This document shows positions 12,760 through 23,715 of a stretch of DNA of 35,396 nt, piece by piece. The translations under genes were made by a program, and so were the position numbers. Source of the stretch: Schoenoplectus triqueter (taxonomy: Eukaryota; Streptophyta; Magnoliopsida; Poales; Cyperaceae); assembly GCA_964058805.1 (NCBI GenBank), contig CAXKVV010001066.1, positions 1-35,396 on the forward strand. Reading direction: 5' to 3'. The stretch's first letter is position 1; every line of letters begins with the position of its first letter. Below the pieces are notes generated by a model that worked only from the letters and a program-made list of their open reading frames with translations, did not search any database and had not been told where the DNA came from.

Positions 12760-15700
12760 GACTCGTTTTCGACGGTGCGGAGTGTGTCGGGTCCCGTTTT
12801 CACGTTTTGCGCGCCCGGACTCATTTTCAGCGGTGCCGGGTGCGTCGGGTCCCGTTTTCAAGTTTTGCGCTCTCGGACTAGTTTTCGGCGGTCCCGAGGG
12901 CGTCGGGTCCCGTTTTCACGTTTTGCGCGCACGGACTCGTTTTCGGCGATGCCGGGTGCGTCGGGTCCCGTTTTCACGTTTTGTGCCCCCGGACTCGTTT
13001 TCGACGGTGCGCAGTTGTTCGGGTCCCATTTTCACGTTTTGCGCTCCCGGACTCGTTTTCGGCGGTGCGGAGTTCGTCGGGTCCCGTTTTCACGTTTTGC
13101 GCTCCCGGACTCGTTTTCGGCGGTGCGGAGTTCGTCGGGTCCCGTTTTCACGTTTTGCGCGCCCGGACTCGTTTTCGGCGGTGCCGAGTGCGTCGGGTCC
13201 CGTTTTCACGTTTTGCGCGCCCGGACTCGGTTTCGGCGGTGCCGGGTGCGTCGGGTCCCGTTTTCACGTTTTGCGCGCCCGGACTCGTTTTCGACGGTGC
13301 AGAGTGCGTCGGGTCCCGTTTTCACGTTTTGCGCGCCCGGACTTGTTTTTCGGCGGTGCCGGGTGCGTCGGGTCCTGTTTTCACATTTTGCGCCCCCGGA
13401 CTAGGTTTCGGCGGTCCCGAGTGCGTCGGGTCCCGTTTTCACGTTTTGCGCGCCCGGACTCGTTTTCGACGGTGCGGGGTGCGTCGGGTCCCGTTTTCAC
13501 GTTTTGTGCCCCCGGACTCATTTTCGGCGGTGCGAAGTGGTTTGGGTCCCGTTTTCACGTTTTGCGCCCCCGGACTCGTTTTCGACGGTGCGGAGTGCGT
13601 CGGGTCCCGTTTTCACGTTTTGCGCGCCCGGACTCGTTTTTCGGCGGTGCCGGGTGCGTCGGGTCCTGTTTTCACATTTTGCGCCCCCGGACACGGTTTC
13701 GACGGTCCCGAGTGCGTCGGGTCCCGTTTTCACGTTTTGCGCGCCCGGACTCGTTTTCGGCGGTGCCGAGTTCGTCGGGTCCCGTTTTCACGTTTTGCGC
13801 GCCCGGACTCGTTTTCGGCGGTGCCGAGTGCGTCGGGTCCCGTTTTCACGTTTTGCCCGTCCGGACTCGTTTTCGGCGGTGCCGAGTGCGTCGGGTCCCG
13901 TTTTCACGTTTTGCCCGTCCGGACTCGTTTTCGACGGTGCCGAGTGCGTCGGGTTCCGTTTTCACGTTTTACGCGCCCGGACACGTTTTCGGCGGTGCCC
14001 AGTGCTCGAGTCCCGTTTTCACGTTTTACGCTCCCGGACTCGTTTTCGGCGGTGCCGAGTGCGTCGGGTCCCGTTTTCACATTTTGCGCTCCCGGACTCG
14101 TTTTCAGCGGTGCGGAGTGCGTCGGGTCCCGTTTTCACGTTTTGCACGCCCGGACTCGTTTTTAGGCGGTGCCGGGTGCGTCGGGTCCCGTTTTCAAGTT
14201 TTGCGCTCCCGGACTAGTTTTCGGCGGTGCGGAGTGCGTCGGATCCCGTTTTCACGTTTTGCGCGCACGGACTCGTTTTCGGCGGTGCCGGGTGCGTAGG
14301 GTCCCGTTTTCACGTTTTGTGCCCCCGGACTCGTTTTCGGCGGTGCGAAGTGGTTCGGGTCCCGTTTTCGCGTTTTGCGCGCCCGGACTCGTTTTCGACG
14401 GTGCGGAGTGCGTCGGGTCCCGTTTTCACGTTTTGCGCGCCCGGACTCGTTTTTCGGCGGTGCCGGGTGCGTCAGGTCCTTTTTTCACGTTTTGCGCCCC
14501 CGGACACGGTTTCGGCGGTCCCGAGTGCGTCGGGTCCCGTTTTCACGTTTTGCGCACCCGGACTCGTTTTCGACGGTGCGGAGTGTGTCGGGTCCCGTTT
14601 TCACGTTTTGCGCGCCCGGACTCGTTTTCAGCGGTGCCGGGTGCGTCGGGTCCCGTTTTCAAGTTTTGCACTCTCGGACTAGTTTTCGGCGGTCCCGAGG
14701 GCGTCGGGTCCCGTTTTCACGTTTTGCGCGCACGGACTCGTTTTCGGCGATGCCGGGTGCTTCGGGTCCCGTTTTCACGTTTTGTGCCCCCGGACTCGTT
14801 TTCGGCGGTGCGCAGTTGTTCGGGTCCCGTTTTCACGTTTTGCTCTCCCGGACTCGTTTTCGGCGGTGCGGAGTGCGTCGGGTCCCGTTTTCACGTTTTG
14901 CGTGCCCGGACTCGGTTTAGGCGGTGCCGGGTGCGTCGGGTCCTGTTTTCACGTTTTGCGCGCCCGGACTCGGTTTCGGCGGTGCCGGGTGCGTCGGGCA
15001 CTGTTTTCACGTTTTGCGCCCCCGGACTCGGTTTCGGCGGTCCCGAGTGCGTCGGGTCCCGTTTTCACGTTTTGCGCGCCCGGAATCGTTTTCGACGGTG
15101 CAGAGTGCGTCGGGTCCCGTTTTCACGTTTTGCAAGCCCGGACTTGTTTTTCGGCGGTGCCGGGTGCGTCGGGTCCTGTTTTCACGTTTTGCGCCCCCGG
15201 ACTCGGTTTCGGCGGTCCCGAAAGCGTCGGGTCCCGTTTTCACGTTTTGCGCGCCCGGACTCGTTTTCGACGGTGCGGAGTGCGTCGGGTCCCGTTTTCA
15301 CGTTTTGCGCGCACTGACTCGTTTTCGGCGGTGCCGGGTGCGTCGGGTCCCGTTTTCACGTTTTGTGCCCCCGGACTCGTTTTCGGCGGTGCGAAGTGGT
15401 TCAGGTCCCGTTTTCACGTTTTGCGCCCCCGGACTCGTTTTCGACGGTGCGGAGTGCGTCGGGTCCCGTTTTCACGTTTTGCGCGCCCGGACTCGTTTTT
15501 CGGAGGTGCCGGGTGCGTCGGGTCCTGTTTTCACGTTTTGCGCCCCCGGACACGGTTTCGACGGTCCCGAGTGCGTCGGGTCCCGTTTTCACTTTTTGCG
15601 CGCCCGGACTCGTTTTCGACGGTGCGGAGTGCGTCGGGTCCCGTTTTCACGTTTTGCGCGCCCGGACTCGTTTTCGGCGGAGCCGGGTGCGTCGGCTCCC

Positions 15701-16832
15701 GTTTTCAAGTTTTGCGCTCTCGGACTAGTTTTCGGCGGTCCCGAGGGCGTCGGGTCCCGTTTTCACGTTTTGCGCGCACGGACTCGTTTTCGGCGGTGCC
15801 GGGTGCGTCGGGTCCCGTTTTCACGTTTTGGGCCCCCGGACTCGTTTTCGGCGGTGCGCAGTTGTTCGGGTCCCGTTTTCACATTTTGGGCGCCCGGACT
15901 CGTTTTCGACGGTGCGGAGTGCGCCGGGTCCCGTTTTCACGTTTTGCGCGCTCGCACTCGTTTTTCGGCGGTGCCGGGTGCGTCGGGTCCCGTTTTCACG
16001 TTTTGCGCGCCCGGACTCATTTTCGGCGGTGTTGAGTGCGTCGGGTCCCGTTTTCACGTTTTGCGCGCCCGGACTCGTTTTCGGCGGTGCCGAGTGCGTC
16101 GGGTCCCGTTTTCACGTTTTGTGCGCCCGGACTCATTTTCGGCGGTGCCGAGTGCGTCGGGTCCCGTTTTCACGTTTTCTGCGCCCGGACTCGTTTTCGG
16201 CGGTGCCGAGTGCGTCGGGTCCCGTTTTCACGTTTTGCGCGCCCGGACTCGTTTTCGGAGGTGTTGAGTGCGTCGGGTCCCGTTTTCATGTTTTTTGCCC
16301 CCGGACTCATTTTCGGCGGTGCGAAGTGGTTCGGGTCCCGTTTTCACGTTTTGCGCGTCCGGACTCGTTTTCGACGGTGCCGAGTGCCTCGGGTTCCGTT
16401 TTCACGTTTTGCGCGCCCGGACTCGTTTTCGGCGGTGCCCAGTGCTCGGGTCCCGTTTTCACGTTTTGCGCGCCCGGAATCGTTTTCGGCGGTGCCGAGT
16501 TCGTCGGGTCCCGTTTTCACGTTTTGCGCACCCGGACTCGTTTTCGGCGGTCACGTGGGAGTCGGGTCCCGTTTTCATGTTTTGCGATCCCTGACTCCTT
16601 TTCGACGGTGCCGAGTGCGTCGGGTCTCGTTTTCACGTTTTGCGCGCGCGGACTCGTTTTCGACGGTGCCGAGTGCGTCGGGTCCCGTTTTCACGTTTTG
16701 TGCCCCCGGACTCGTTTTCGGCGGTGCGAAGTGGTTCGGGTCCCGTTTTCACGTTTTGCGCGCCCGGACTCGTTTTCGACGGTGCGGAGTGCGTCGGGTC
16801 CCGTTTTGCGCGCCTGGACTCGTTTTTCGGCG
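12760..16832 (+). repeat. Disordered flank of the forward array
   Basis: Still 58-bp monomers, but more divergent and without a fixed higher-order period. The marker tgcgaagtgg occurs at 13531, 14344, 15390, 16320 and 16725. The gaps are 813, 1046, 930 and 405 bp, about 14, 18, 16 and 7 monomers. The array becomes progressively less regular towards the inversion. The last monomer has lost 8 bp (cccgttttgcgc in place of cccgttttcacgttttgcgc). Confidence 0.85.
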
Positions 16833-16845
16833 GGCGCGCAAAACG
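16802..16845. repeat. Palindromic orientation switch of the satellite
   Basis: cgttttgcgcgcc at 16802-16814 is the exact reverse complement of ggcgcgcaaaacg at 16833-16845, with an 18-base spacer. To the left the satellite reads on the plus strand and to the right on the minus strand. This small perfect hairpin therefore sits at the centre of a much larger imperfect inverted repeat formed by the two arms. Confidence 0.9.
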
Positions 16846-19327
16846 AGAAAACTGGAACCGACGCACTCGGCACCGCCGAAAACGAGTCTGGGAGCGCAAA
16901 ACTTGCAAACGGGACCCGACGCCCTCGGTACCGCTGAAAACGTGTCCGGGCACGCAAAACTTGAAAACGGGACCCGACGCCCTCGTACCACCGAAAACCA
17001 GTCCGGGAGTGCAAAATATGAAAATGGGACCCGACGCCATAGGTACGGCCGAAAACGAAGCCGAGCGCGCAAAACGTGAAAACGAGAACCGACGCACTCG
17101 ATACCGCCGAAAACGAGTCCGGGAGCGCAAAACATAAAAACGGGACTTGACGCCCTCGGTACCGCCGAAAATGACTCCGGAAGAGCAAAACATGATAACA
17201 GGACCCGACGCCCTCGGTACCGCCGAAAATGTGTCCGGGAGCGCAAAACATGAGAACGGGACCCGACGCCCTCAGTACCGTCGAAAATGTGTTCGGGAGC
17301 GCAAATCATGAGAACGGGACCCGACGTCCTCGGTACCGCCGAACACGAGTTCGGGAGCGCAAGACATGAAAACTGGACCCGACGCCATCGGAAACGCCGA
17401 TAACGAATGCGGCAGCGCAAAACGTGAAAACAGGACCCGACGCCCTCGGTACCGCCGAAAATGTGTCCGCGAGCTCAAAACATGAAAACGGGACCCGACG
17501 CCATCGGTACCGCCGAAAACGAATGCGGCAGCGCAAAACGGGACCCGACGCTCTCGGCACCGCCGAAAACGAGTCCGGGTGCGCAATAATTGAAAACGGG
17601 ACCCGACGCCCTCGGTAACGCCGAAAACATGTCCGGGCACGCCAAACAAGAAAACGGGATCTGACGCCCTCGGTACCTCCGAAAACGAGTCGGAGAGCGC
17701 AAAACATGAATAATCGTCCTGACGCCCTCGGTACCGCCGAAAACTAGTTCGGGCGCGCAAAACGAGAAAACTGGAACCGATGCACAAGGCACCGCCGAAA
17801 ACGAGTCTGGGAGCGCCAAACATAAAAACGGGATCCGACGCCCTCGGTACCGCCGAAAACGTGTCCGGCCACGCAAAACATGAAAATGGTACCCGACGCA
17901 CTCGGTACCACCGAAAACGAGTCCGAGAGCGCAAAACATGAATAAGGGTCCTGACGCCCTCGGTACCGCCGAAAACTAGTTCGGGCACGCAAAACGAGAA
18001 AACGGGAACCGACGCACTCGACACCGCCGAAAACGAGTCTGGGAGCGCAAAACTTGCAAACGGGACCCGACTCCCTCGGTGCCGCTGAAAATGTGTCCGT
18101 GCACGCAAAACTTGAAAACGGGACCCGACGCCCTCGGAACCACCGAAAACCAGTTCGAGAGCACAAAATATGAAAACGGGACCCGACGCCATAGGTACGG
18201 CCGAAAACGAATCCGAGCGCGCAAAACGTGAAAACGAGAACCGACGCACTCGATACCGTCGAAAACGAGTCCGGAAGCGCAAAACATAAAAACAGGACTT
18301 GACGCCCTCGGTACCGCCGAAAATGAGTCAAGGAGAGCAAAACATGAAAACAGGACCCGACGCCCTCGGTACCGCCGAAAATGTGTCCGCGAGCGCAAAA
18401 CATGAGAACGGGACCCAACGTCCCCGGTACCGCCGAACACGAGTTCGGGAGCGCAAAACATGAAAATGGGACCCGACGCCCTCGGTACCACCGAAAACGA
18501 GTCCGAGAGCGCAAAACATGAATAAGCGTCCTGACGCCCTCGGTACCGCCGAAAACTAGTTCGGGCGCGCAAAATGAGAAAACGGGAACCGACACACTCG
18601 GCACCGCCGAAAACGAGTCTGGGAGATCAAAACTTGCAAACGGGACCCGATGTCCTCGGTACCGTCGAAAACGTGTCCGGGCACGCAAAACATGAAAACG
18701 GGACTCGACGGCCTCGGTACCACCGAAAACGAGTCCGGGAGCGCAAAACATGAAAACGAGACCCGACGCCATAGGTACGGCCGAAGACGAATCCGAGCGC
18801 GCAAAACGTGAAAACGGGAACTGACGCACTCGGTACCGCCGAAAACGATTCCGGGAGCGCAAAACATAAAAACGGGACATGACGCCCTCGGTACCGCCGA
18901 AAATGACTCCGGAAGAGCAAAACATGAAAACAGGACCCGACGCCCTCGATACCGCTGAAAATGTGTCCGGGAGCGCAAAACATGAGAACGGGACCCGACG
19001 CCCTTGGTACCGCCGAAAATGTGTCCGGGAGCGCAAAACATGAGAACGGGACCCGACGTCCTCGGTACCGCCGAACACGAGTTCGGGAGCGCAAGACATG
19101 AAAACAGGACCCGACGCCATCGGTAACGCCGAAAACGAATGCGGCAGCGCAATACATGAAAACGGGAACCGACGCACTCGGCACAGCCGAAAACGAGTCG
19201 GGGAGCGCAAAACTTGCAAACGGGACCCGACGCCCTCGGTACCGCCGAAAACGTGTCCGAGCACGCAAAACATGAAAACGGGACCCGACGCCCTCGGTAC
19301 CACCGAAAACGAGTCCGGGAGCGCAAA
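16833..19327 (-). repeat. 58-bp satellite array, inverted arm (divergent subfamily)
   Basis: About 43 monomers of the same 58-bp family in reverse orientation. Most carry ccctcggtaccgcc where the forward arm (read on the minus strand) has cactcggcaccgcc, and acatgaaaac where it has acgtgaaaac. Roughly one monomer in ten keeps the forward-type cactcggcacc. Divergence between neighbouring monomers is visibly higher than in the forward arm. The array stops abruptly inside a monomer at 19327, where single-copy AT-rich sequence begins. Open frames of up to 531 residues on the minus strand are again repeat artefacts. Confidence 0.95.
18052..19211 (-). repeat. Two 580-bp higher-order repeats (10-mers)
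   Basis: The marker acttgcaaacgggaccc occurs at 16901, 18052, 18632 and 19212. The last two spacings are exactly 580 bp (10x58). The first is 1151 bp, which is 2x580 minus 9. Those 9 bases are an 8-bp deletion at about 17537 and a single-base loss at about 16986. The independent marker ataggtacgg (17039, 18191, 18771) gives 1152 and 580, which agrees. This arm therefore has its own HOR, unrelated in length to the 1103-bp HOR of the forward arm. Confidence 0.9.
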
Positions 19328-19452
19328 TTGTTTAATCAAAACAATTTCCTTTTCTCACTATCAACCTCAACACAAAAGCTATAAAAATCGGGTCTCCCAA
19401 TCTCAAAATAATTAACGAGTCACTAATTGATTGCAAAAGTACCTTGATTTGA
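19328..19452. other. Short unique spacer between satellite and MULE
   Basis: AT-rich sequence with no repeat monomers and no convincing gene. Its last nine bases (19444-19452, ttgatttga) look like one copy of the target duplication of the next element. Confidence 0.6.
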
Positions 19453-19557
19453 CAGATTTTTTTAATATAATAATTATAATAATTATATTATTAAAAAGAA
19501 GAGTAATTAAAGTATAATTATAAATCTACGAATGGCAGCGCACCACTAGCAGTGGCG
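19453..19557 (+). repeat. MULE left terminal inverted repeat
   Basis: About 105 bp that pair with 24455-24555 on the other strand, with scattered mismatches and small indels. The best-conserved inner block is attaaagtataatt followed by aaatctacgaatg. Confidence 0.85.
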
Positions 19558-21898
19558 AGGAGCAAACACGTCATTGCTAGTGGCATCTTTGAGCAAACAC
19601 GCTACTGGTAGTGGTGTCTTTGAGCAAACGCGCCACTGCCAGTGACGTCTTTGCTACAGTGCGCGCCACTGCCAGTGGCACTTTACTCAACAACGCTCTC
19701 CACATCTCACAAACACAACACAAATATCTCTCTTACCCCCACCCGTCGCTCTCTTCATCTCACAAATACAACACAAAACATCTCTCTTATAAATATCCAA
19801 TTTTTTCATTCTTTCAAATGATACCAAATTTAAATTTTGATTCTTCTGATGAAGGAAATTATACCGTGTGAGAACCGAGCAGTACTAGTTTTTTTGTGAG
19901 AATATTTCCAAACTATGATCAAAACAATTTCTATCCAAATCAGGTTCAAAATATAATATCTAATTTTAATCAAGACATATATTATATGAACTATCCTTAT
20001 GATAGTAGTATTTATTCACATTCGTATCCATCTGTTTACCAACAACTGAACCCAATAGTGCCACCATGTCATACCTATAATTTTTTTTGAGATAGTAGTA
20101 GTACTTATGATCAATCGAATTTTCAAGAGAACTGCGATAACATAGCTGATGATCGTAACTTAAATATTTTAGATGTTAATTTGAGTCTTGTTAGGGCCGA
20201 AGAGCAAAGTAATATTAATCCAATGGTAATGGAATTAAGCGATGATCAGGATGAGTAAGATGATGTTGGTCCGTATGATTCGAGTGAAGTAAAAACATGA
20301 GAGGATTACACTGAGCAGTCGGATTTTTCGAATGATGAATCTAAAAATGAGAAAATTCAGAGATGCGATACCACATTATTAATTACCGGACGAACTAAGA
20401 GGCAACATCTCGTAGAAGCATTGAACAATTTTGAGATGTTCGGCCGTTTAGTTGCAAATGAATCTCGATTAGGACCCGATGATGAGTTAGCTGAAAATAG
20501 AATATTTGCTTCTAAACCGGCTTTAAATTGGGTAATTTGTGATTGGAGTGTTAGAAAAAATATTCAATATTGGGTACAAGAAAGTTATAAAATACGACTT
20601 ATTATGAAATGCAAAGAAGAGAGTTGCACTTAGAGATTATACGCTAGACCTGAAGAGGGCTCAACCACATGGAGGATCATCACAAATAAAAACTCTCACA
20701 ATTATAGAAGACCACTAGAAGACCGCAAACACTTACAACTCACATCTAATTTGATTGCAGGTTGTGTTCAACAACATTTAAAAAAAATCTCTCTCTAACA
20801 GTGCAACAAATCAATATGATTATAGAAACGAAATATCTCAATGTGGTATCAACGTACAATAAACTTTGGCGTGGTCGACAAAGAGCAATCGAATAATTAT
20901 TTGGCACTTGCAAATGGTCATATACATTATTCCCACAAATATTGAGGGCGATTGCTCGGACTACTCTAGGTACAAAAAATAAAATATTGATGTGTGATAC
21001 TTCGGATGATAATGTAAAAATATTTAAATCCATAACTTGGGCTTATAGACTATGTATTGCAACGTTCAAACATTTAAGGTATGTTATAACCATTGACGTT
21101 GGATTCTTATTGGGCCGTTATAAGGGTAGATTGTTGATGGCGTGCGGATACGATGCAGAGAATAATTTTTTTCCTCTAGCATTTGAGATCGTGAATGAAG
21201 AAAATATGGATAATTGGAGTTGGTTCATGCGATGAGTCCATAATGAAGTAATCCAATCTAATATGAAAATATGTGTTATATCCGACCATCATAAGGGAAT
21301 AAAGAGAGTTTTCCAGCAACCACATTTAGGATGGTCTATAGAACGTGGAGAGGCGGTACACCGGTATTGTATGCAATACATTGCAGAAAATTTATATAAG
21401 AAAGCCAAAAAATCTAGAAAGAAAGAAGATAATCTGAGAGATGATTTCAGAAGGAGACTAGTGAATAAGAAAAAACCACGTTGTTTCATAGAGATATGGC
21501 GAATGTTGAGGAAATCAAACAAAAAGGCTTATGATTTTTTTAAAAATATCGGAAGAAGATTAGAAAATGACGACAAAGAGTGTCCTAATTTTATTTCGTG
21601 GGCATAAACTTATAATGGAGGACATTGATGGGGTATAATAACCAACTGTTGCACTAAACACCTTCTTTGATTTGTCGATTTGCAAAACAATCTTGAATTT
21701 TATAATTTGCCTTGTTTGAGTTTTGTACAGGGATTAAAATATAAATGGATTAGTGCACAAGAACCAAGACTAATGATGGGAAACAAGAGCTTAATCAAGA
21801 CTGCATTAGGTTTAGATTTAGTTAGACTCAAACTGGGTTGAATTGGTTAAGATAAATTGAGCTTAAACAACAAATAAAAATGTTTCTGCCCAATGAAT

Positions 21899-22117
21899 CG
21901 TTATAACGGTTCAGTAATCGTTATAACGGTTCATCTCAATACTCAAAAATATTCTAAGATAGAAAAGTTCTCAAATAAGCTAGAGCGTATCGTTATGTAA
22001 CGATTCAGTAATCGTTGCAGCGATTTATGAAATGTATAACGATTCAGTGAATCGTTATAATGTTTCAGTTCAATCAGATTCAACGGCTATTCTTTCTAAG
22101 CCGTTATAACGGTTCAT
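21899..22117. promoter_or_regulatory. Cluster of CGTTATAACG palindromes in the LTR
   Basis: Perfect cgttataacg palindromes, often followed by gttca, lie at 21899, 21919 and 22102. Related forms lie at 21991, 22013, 22035 and 22053. They sit in the 5' half (U3) of the solo LTR, where retrotransposon enhancers lie. AACGG/AACGA resembles a plant MYB core, but binding is inference. Confidence 0.5.
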
Positions 22118-22361
22118 GCCGAAAATAGTTTTTTCAGCTGTTTCAGAAGATCTATTTTAAAAAAGATGATCTCTCTCACTGAGAAATTGATCTGATCCAA
22201 CTAGCTAAATCATTACTCAAGAGAGCTTACTAGCCATATACAAAGTGAGAGAGATAATCTAAGAGATTGAAACACTCAATTAGCCAAATTCTTATTTAAG
22301 CTCAATCTAGCTTCTCTCCATTCTCCCAACTTGATCTTTCGTGATCTACTTGTAAATTATT

Positions 22362-22482
22362 TTGAGCTGTTGTGCTCATCTTTCTTGAGCTGTAGTGCTC
22401 ACCTTTCTTGAGTGTGTTGTCATTCACTTCTTGTTTGTGAGTGTGTTGTCACTCACCTTTTTGAGTGTGTTGTCACTCTTGT
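22362..22482. repeat. 23-28-bp tandem repeats in the LTR
   Basis: About five imperfect copies of ttgagtgtgttgtcactcac-like units start at 22362, 22385, 22408, 22436 and 22461. They lie between the palindrome cluster and the probable transcript end of the LTR. Confidence 0.75.
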
Positions 22483-23715
22483 TACCGATAGGCTTGGCAG
22501 CCCATTTTTGTATAAGGGACCAAGTTCTACAAGTGTAAAATTATTTTTTTAGTGTTTTGGCTCAACCTCAATTGTTGGAGGTTGAGAGTCCTGAAGACGT
22601 AAGCATTTTTAAGCCGAACTCCGTTACATCTTGTATTCTTATTTGATATTTTCTTTTCTTTTCTCACATTTCTTTGATTGCTATATTTTTGTGAGAATTG
22701 AATCGAATTGAATTGTATTCCGCTGCCATTACACTTGAACACTAAGCCCCAAATCGGTTTATACATTTCTACCTTAGGTTCTTTACAATCTTGCACCTCT
22801 TTTAGCCTTTAAATACCACCATCCTAGGGCTATCACCAATAATGGTTCGAAAACTCTGAATAGTTTGTTCAAAGTTGAGCGAATTTTATCGGTTGCGATA
22901 ATTATGGAGGGAACATGGTTTAAATATGCTAAATGGTTCGATAAGAGGGAAATGAAAGTATTGAACCTGCATAAAGTATATAAGCAATAACCCAATAAAA
23001 TTGATGATATCTTATCAAAACGTGATGACAAAATAGGTTCGTTTTGATACTTTTTTCTATATTTTACTAACTTTTTGGACATAACGTGATACTTTTTGAA
23101 TTTTCCCCATAAATTACAGTCCGCATGAACGTAATTCCGCTAGGATCTACTCAAGGAGAATATGAGGTTCTGGTGCGTGGTGAGAGGATCGAGAGTGAAG
23201 GATATGGACCGTTTAAGTACATTGTTATAATTTTAAATGAAAAACACATTCGAGATGATCCACAATTGTCAGAACCGCACTGCATGTTTGATTGCCAGAA
23301 GCCTCAACTGACTGGGATACCCTGTTCTCATGTGATTGCTGTGTGCCAACATAGAAACCTTGATATGTACGGTTTGATAGATGAGCGATACAATACAGCC
23401 CACCTACTGAATACTTGGTCCGATCAATTATATTATTATGGAGATCAATAAGTTTGGTCACTATGTCTTGGAGGAACTATAATACCAAATAAAGAATTGA
23501 TAAAAATTGGCCGACGTGCGAAAGTTAGACATCGAATGGTAATGGACGAGATGGAGGGAAGGATACGTGGTCATAGCAGATCGAGGAACATACAATCTTC
23601 TCAAGGTGAGCCTTCTCGAAGATATGAAATTAGTCATGAACCCTTCCAATGGATACATTGCCATCAGGACGCTATATGAGCACGCCTTCAAGTCCCGCAA
23701 CAAACATAAGAACAG

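Larger units (their letters stand above)
1..16832 (+). repeat. 58-bp CpG-rich satellite array, forward arm
   Basis: About 290 head-to-tail copies of a 58-bp monomer. The monomer reads roughly cggcggtgccgagtgcgtcg, then ggtcccgttttcacgttttg, then cgcgcccggactcgtttt. It has about 11 CpG dinucleotides and three CGTTTT blocks spaced 8, 19 and 31 bp apart. Most monomers differ from this by only a few bases, and length variants are mainly single-base changes in T runs. The plus strand of the unit has no stop codon in any frame. Because 58 is 3x19+1, a reading frame cycles through all three phases every 174 bp, which creates apparent proteins of up to 863 residues. I see no promoter, intron or non-repetitive domain to support coding. 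The array runs off the left edge of the window. I do not recognise it as a named satellite. Confidence 0.97.
21647..22835. mobile_element. Solo LTR (copia-like) inside the MULE transposase
   Basis: This 1189-bp block begins TGTTGCAC and ends GGCTATCA. It is flanked by ccaac (21642-21646) and ccaat (22836-22840), a 5-bp target duplication with one C/T change. Removing block plus one flank joins the transposase reading (GIITN before, GSKTLNSLFK after) in frame, because 1194 bp is 398 codons. The 3' part contains gaccaagttctacaag and gccgaactccgttacatctt, which resemble the transcribed end of plant copia LTRs. No internal retroelement sequence is present, so it probably arose by LTR-LTR recombination. 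Confidence 0.82.

Noticed and set aside
1..16832. Ribosomal DNA spacer or telomeric repeats
   Set aside because: No rRNA gene sequence borders the array, and the unit contains no TTTAGGG tandem; occasional tttaggc strings are single variants.
1..19327. Dozens of long open frames in the satellite (up to 863 residues plus strand, 531 minus strand)
   Set aside because: They follow from a 58-bp unit without plus-strand stops; the predicted proteins are just the monomer read in three phases. No conserved domain, no unique sequence, and the same protein appears in all frames.
1..19327. CRISPR array
   Set aside because: The unit is contiguous with no unique spacers between short repeats, no cas genes are present, and the context is a plant genome.
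19611..19817. Extension of the MULE transposase upstream of 19818
   Set aside because: The region is the terminal repeat and its subterminal motifs, then a leader; the residues there show no transposase similarity.
20746..21033. Minus-strand open frame of 95 residues
   Set aside because: Antisense of the MULE transposase catalytic region.
22783..23082. Minus-strand open frame of 99 residues
   Set aside because: Overlaps the LTR border and is antisense to the MULE transposase; no recognisable content.
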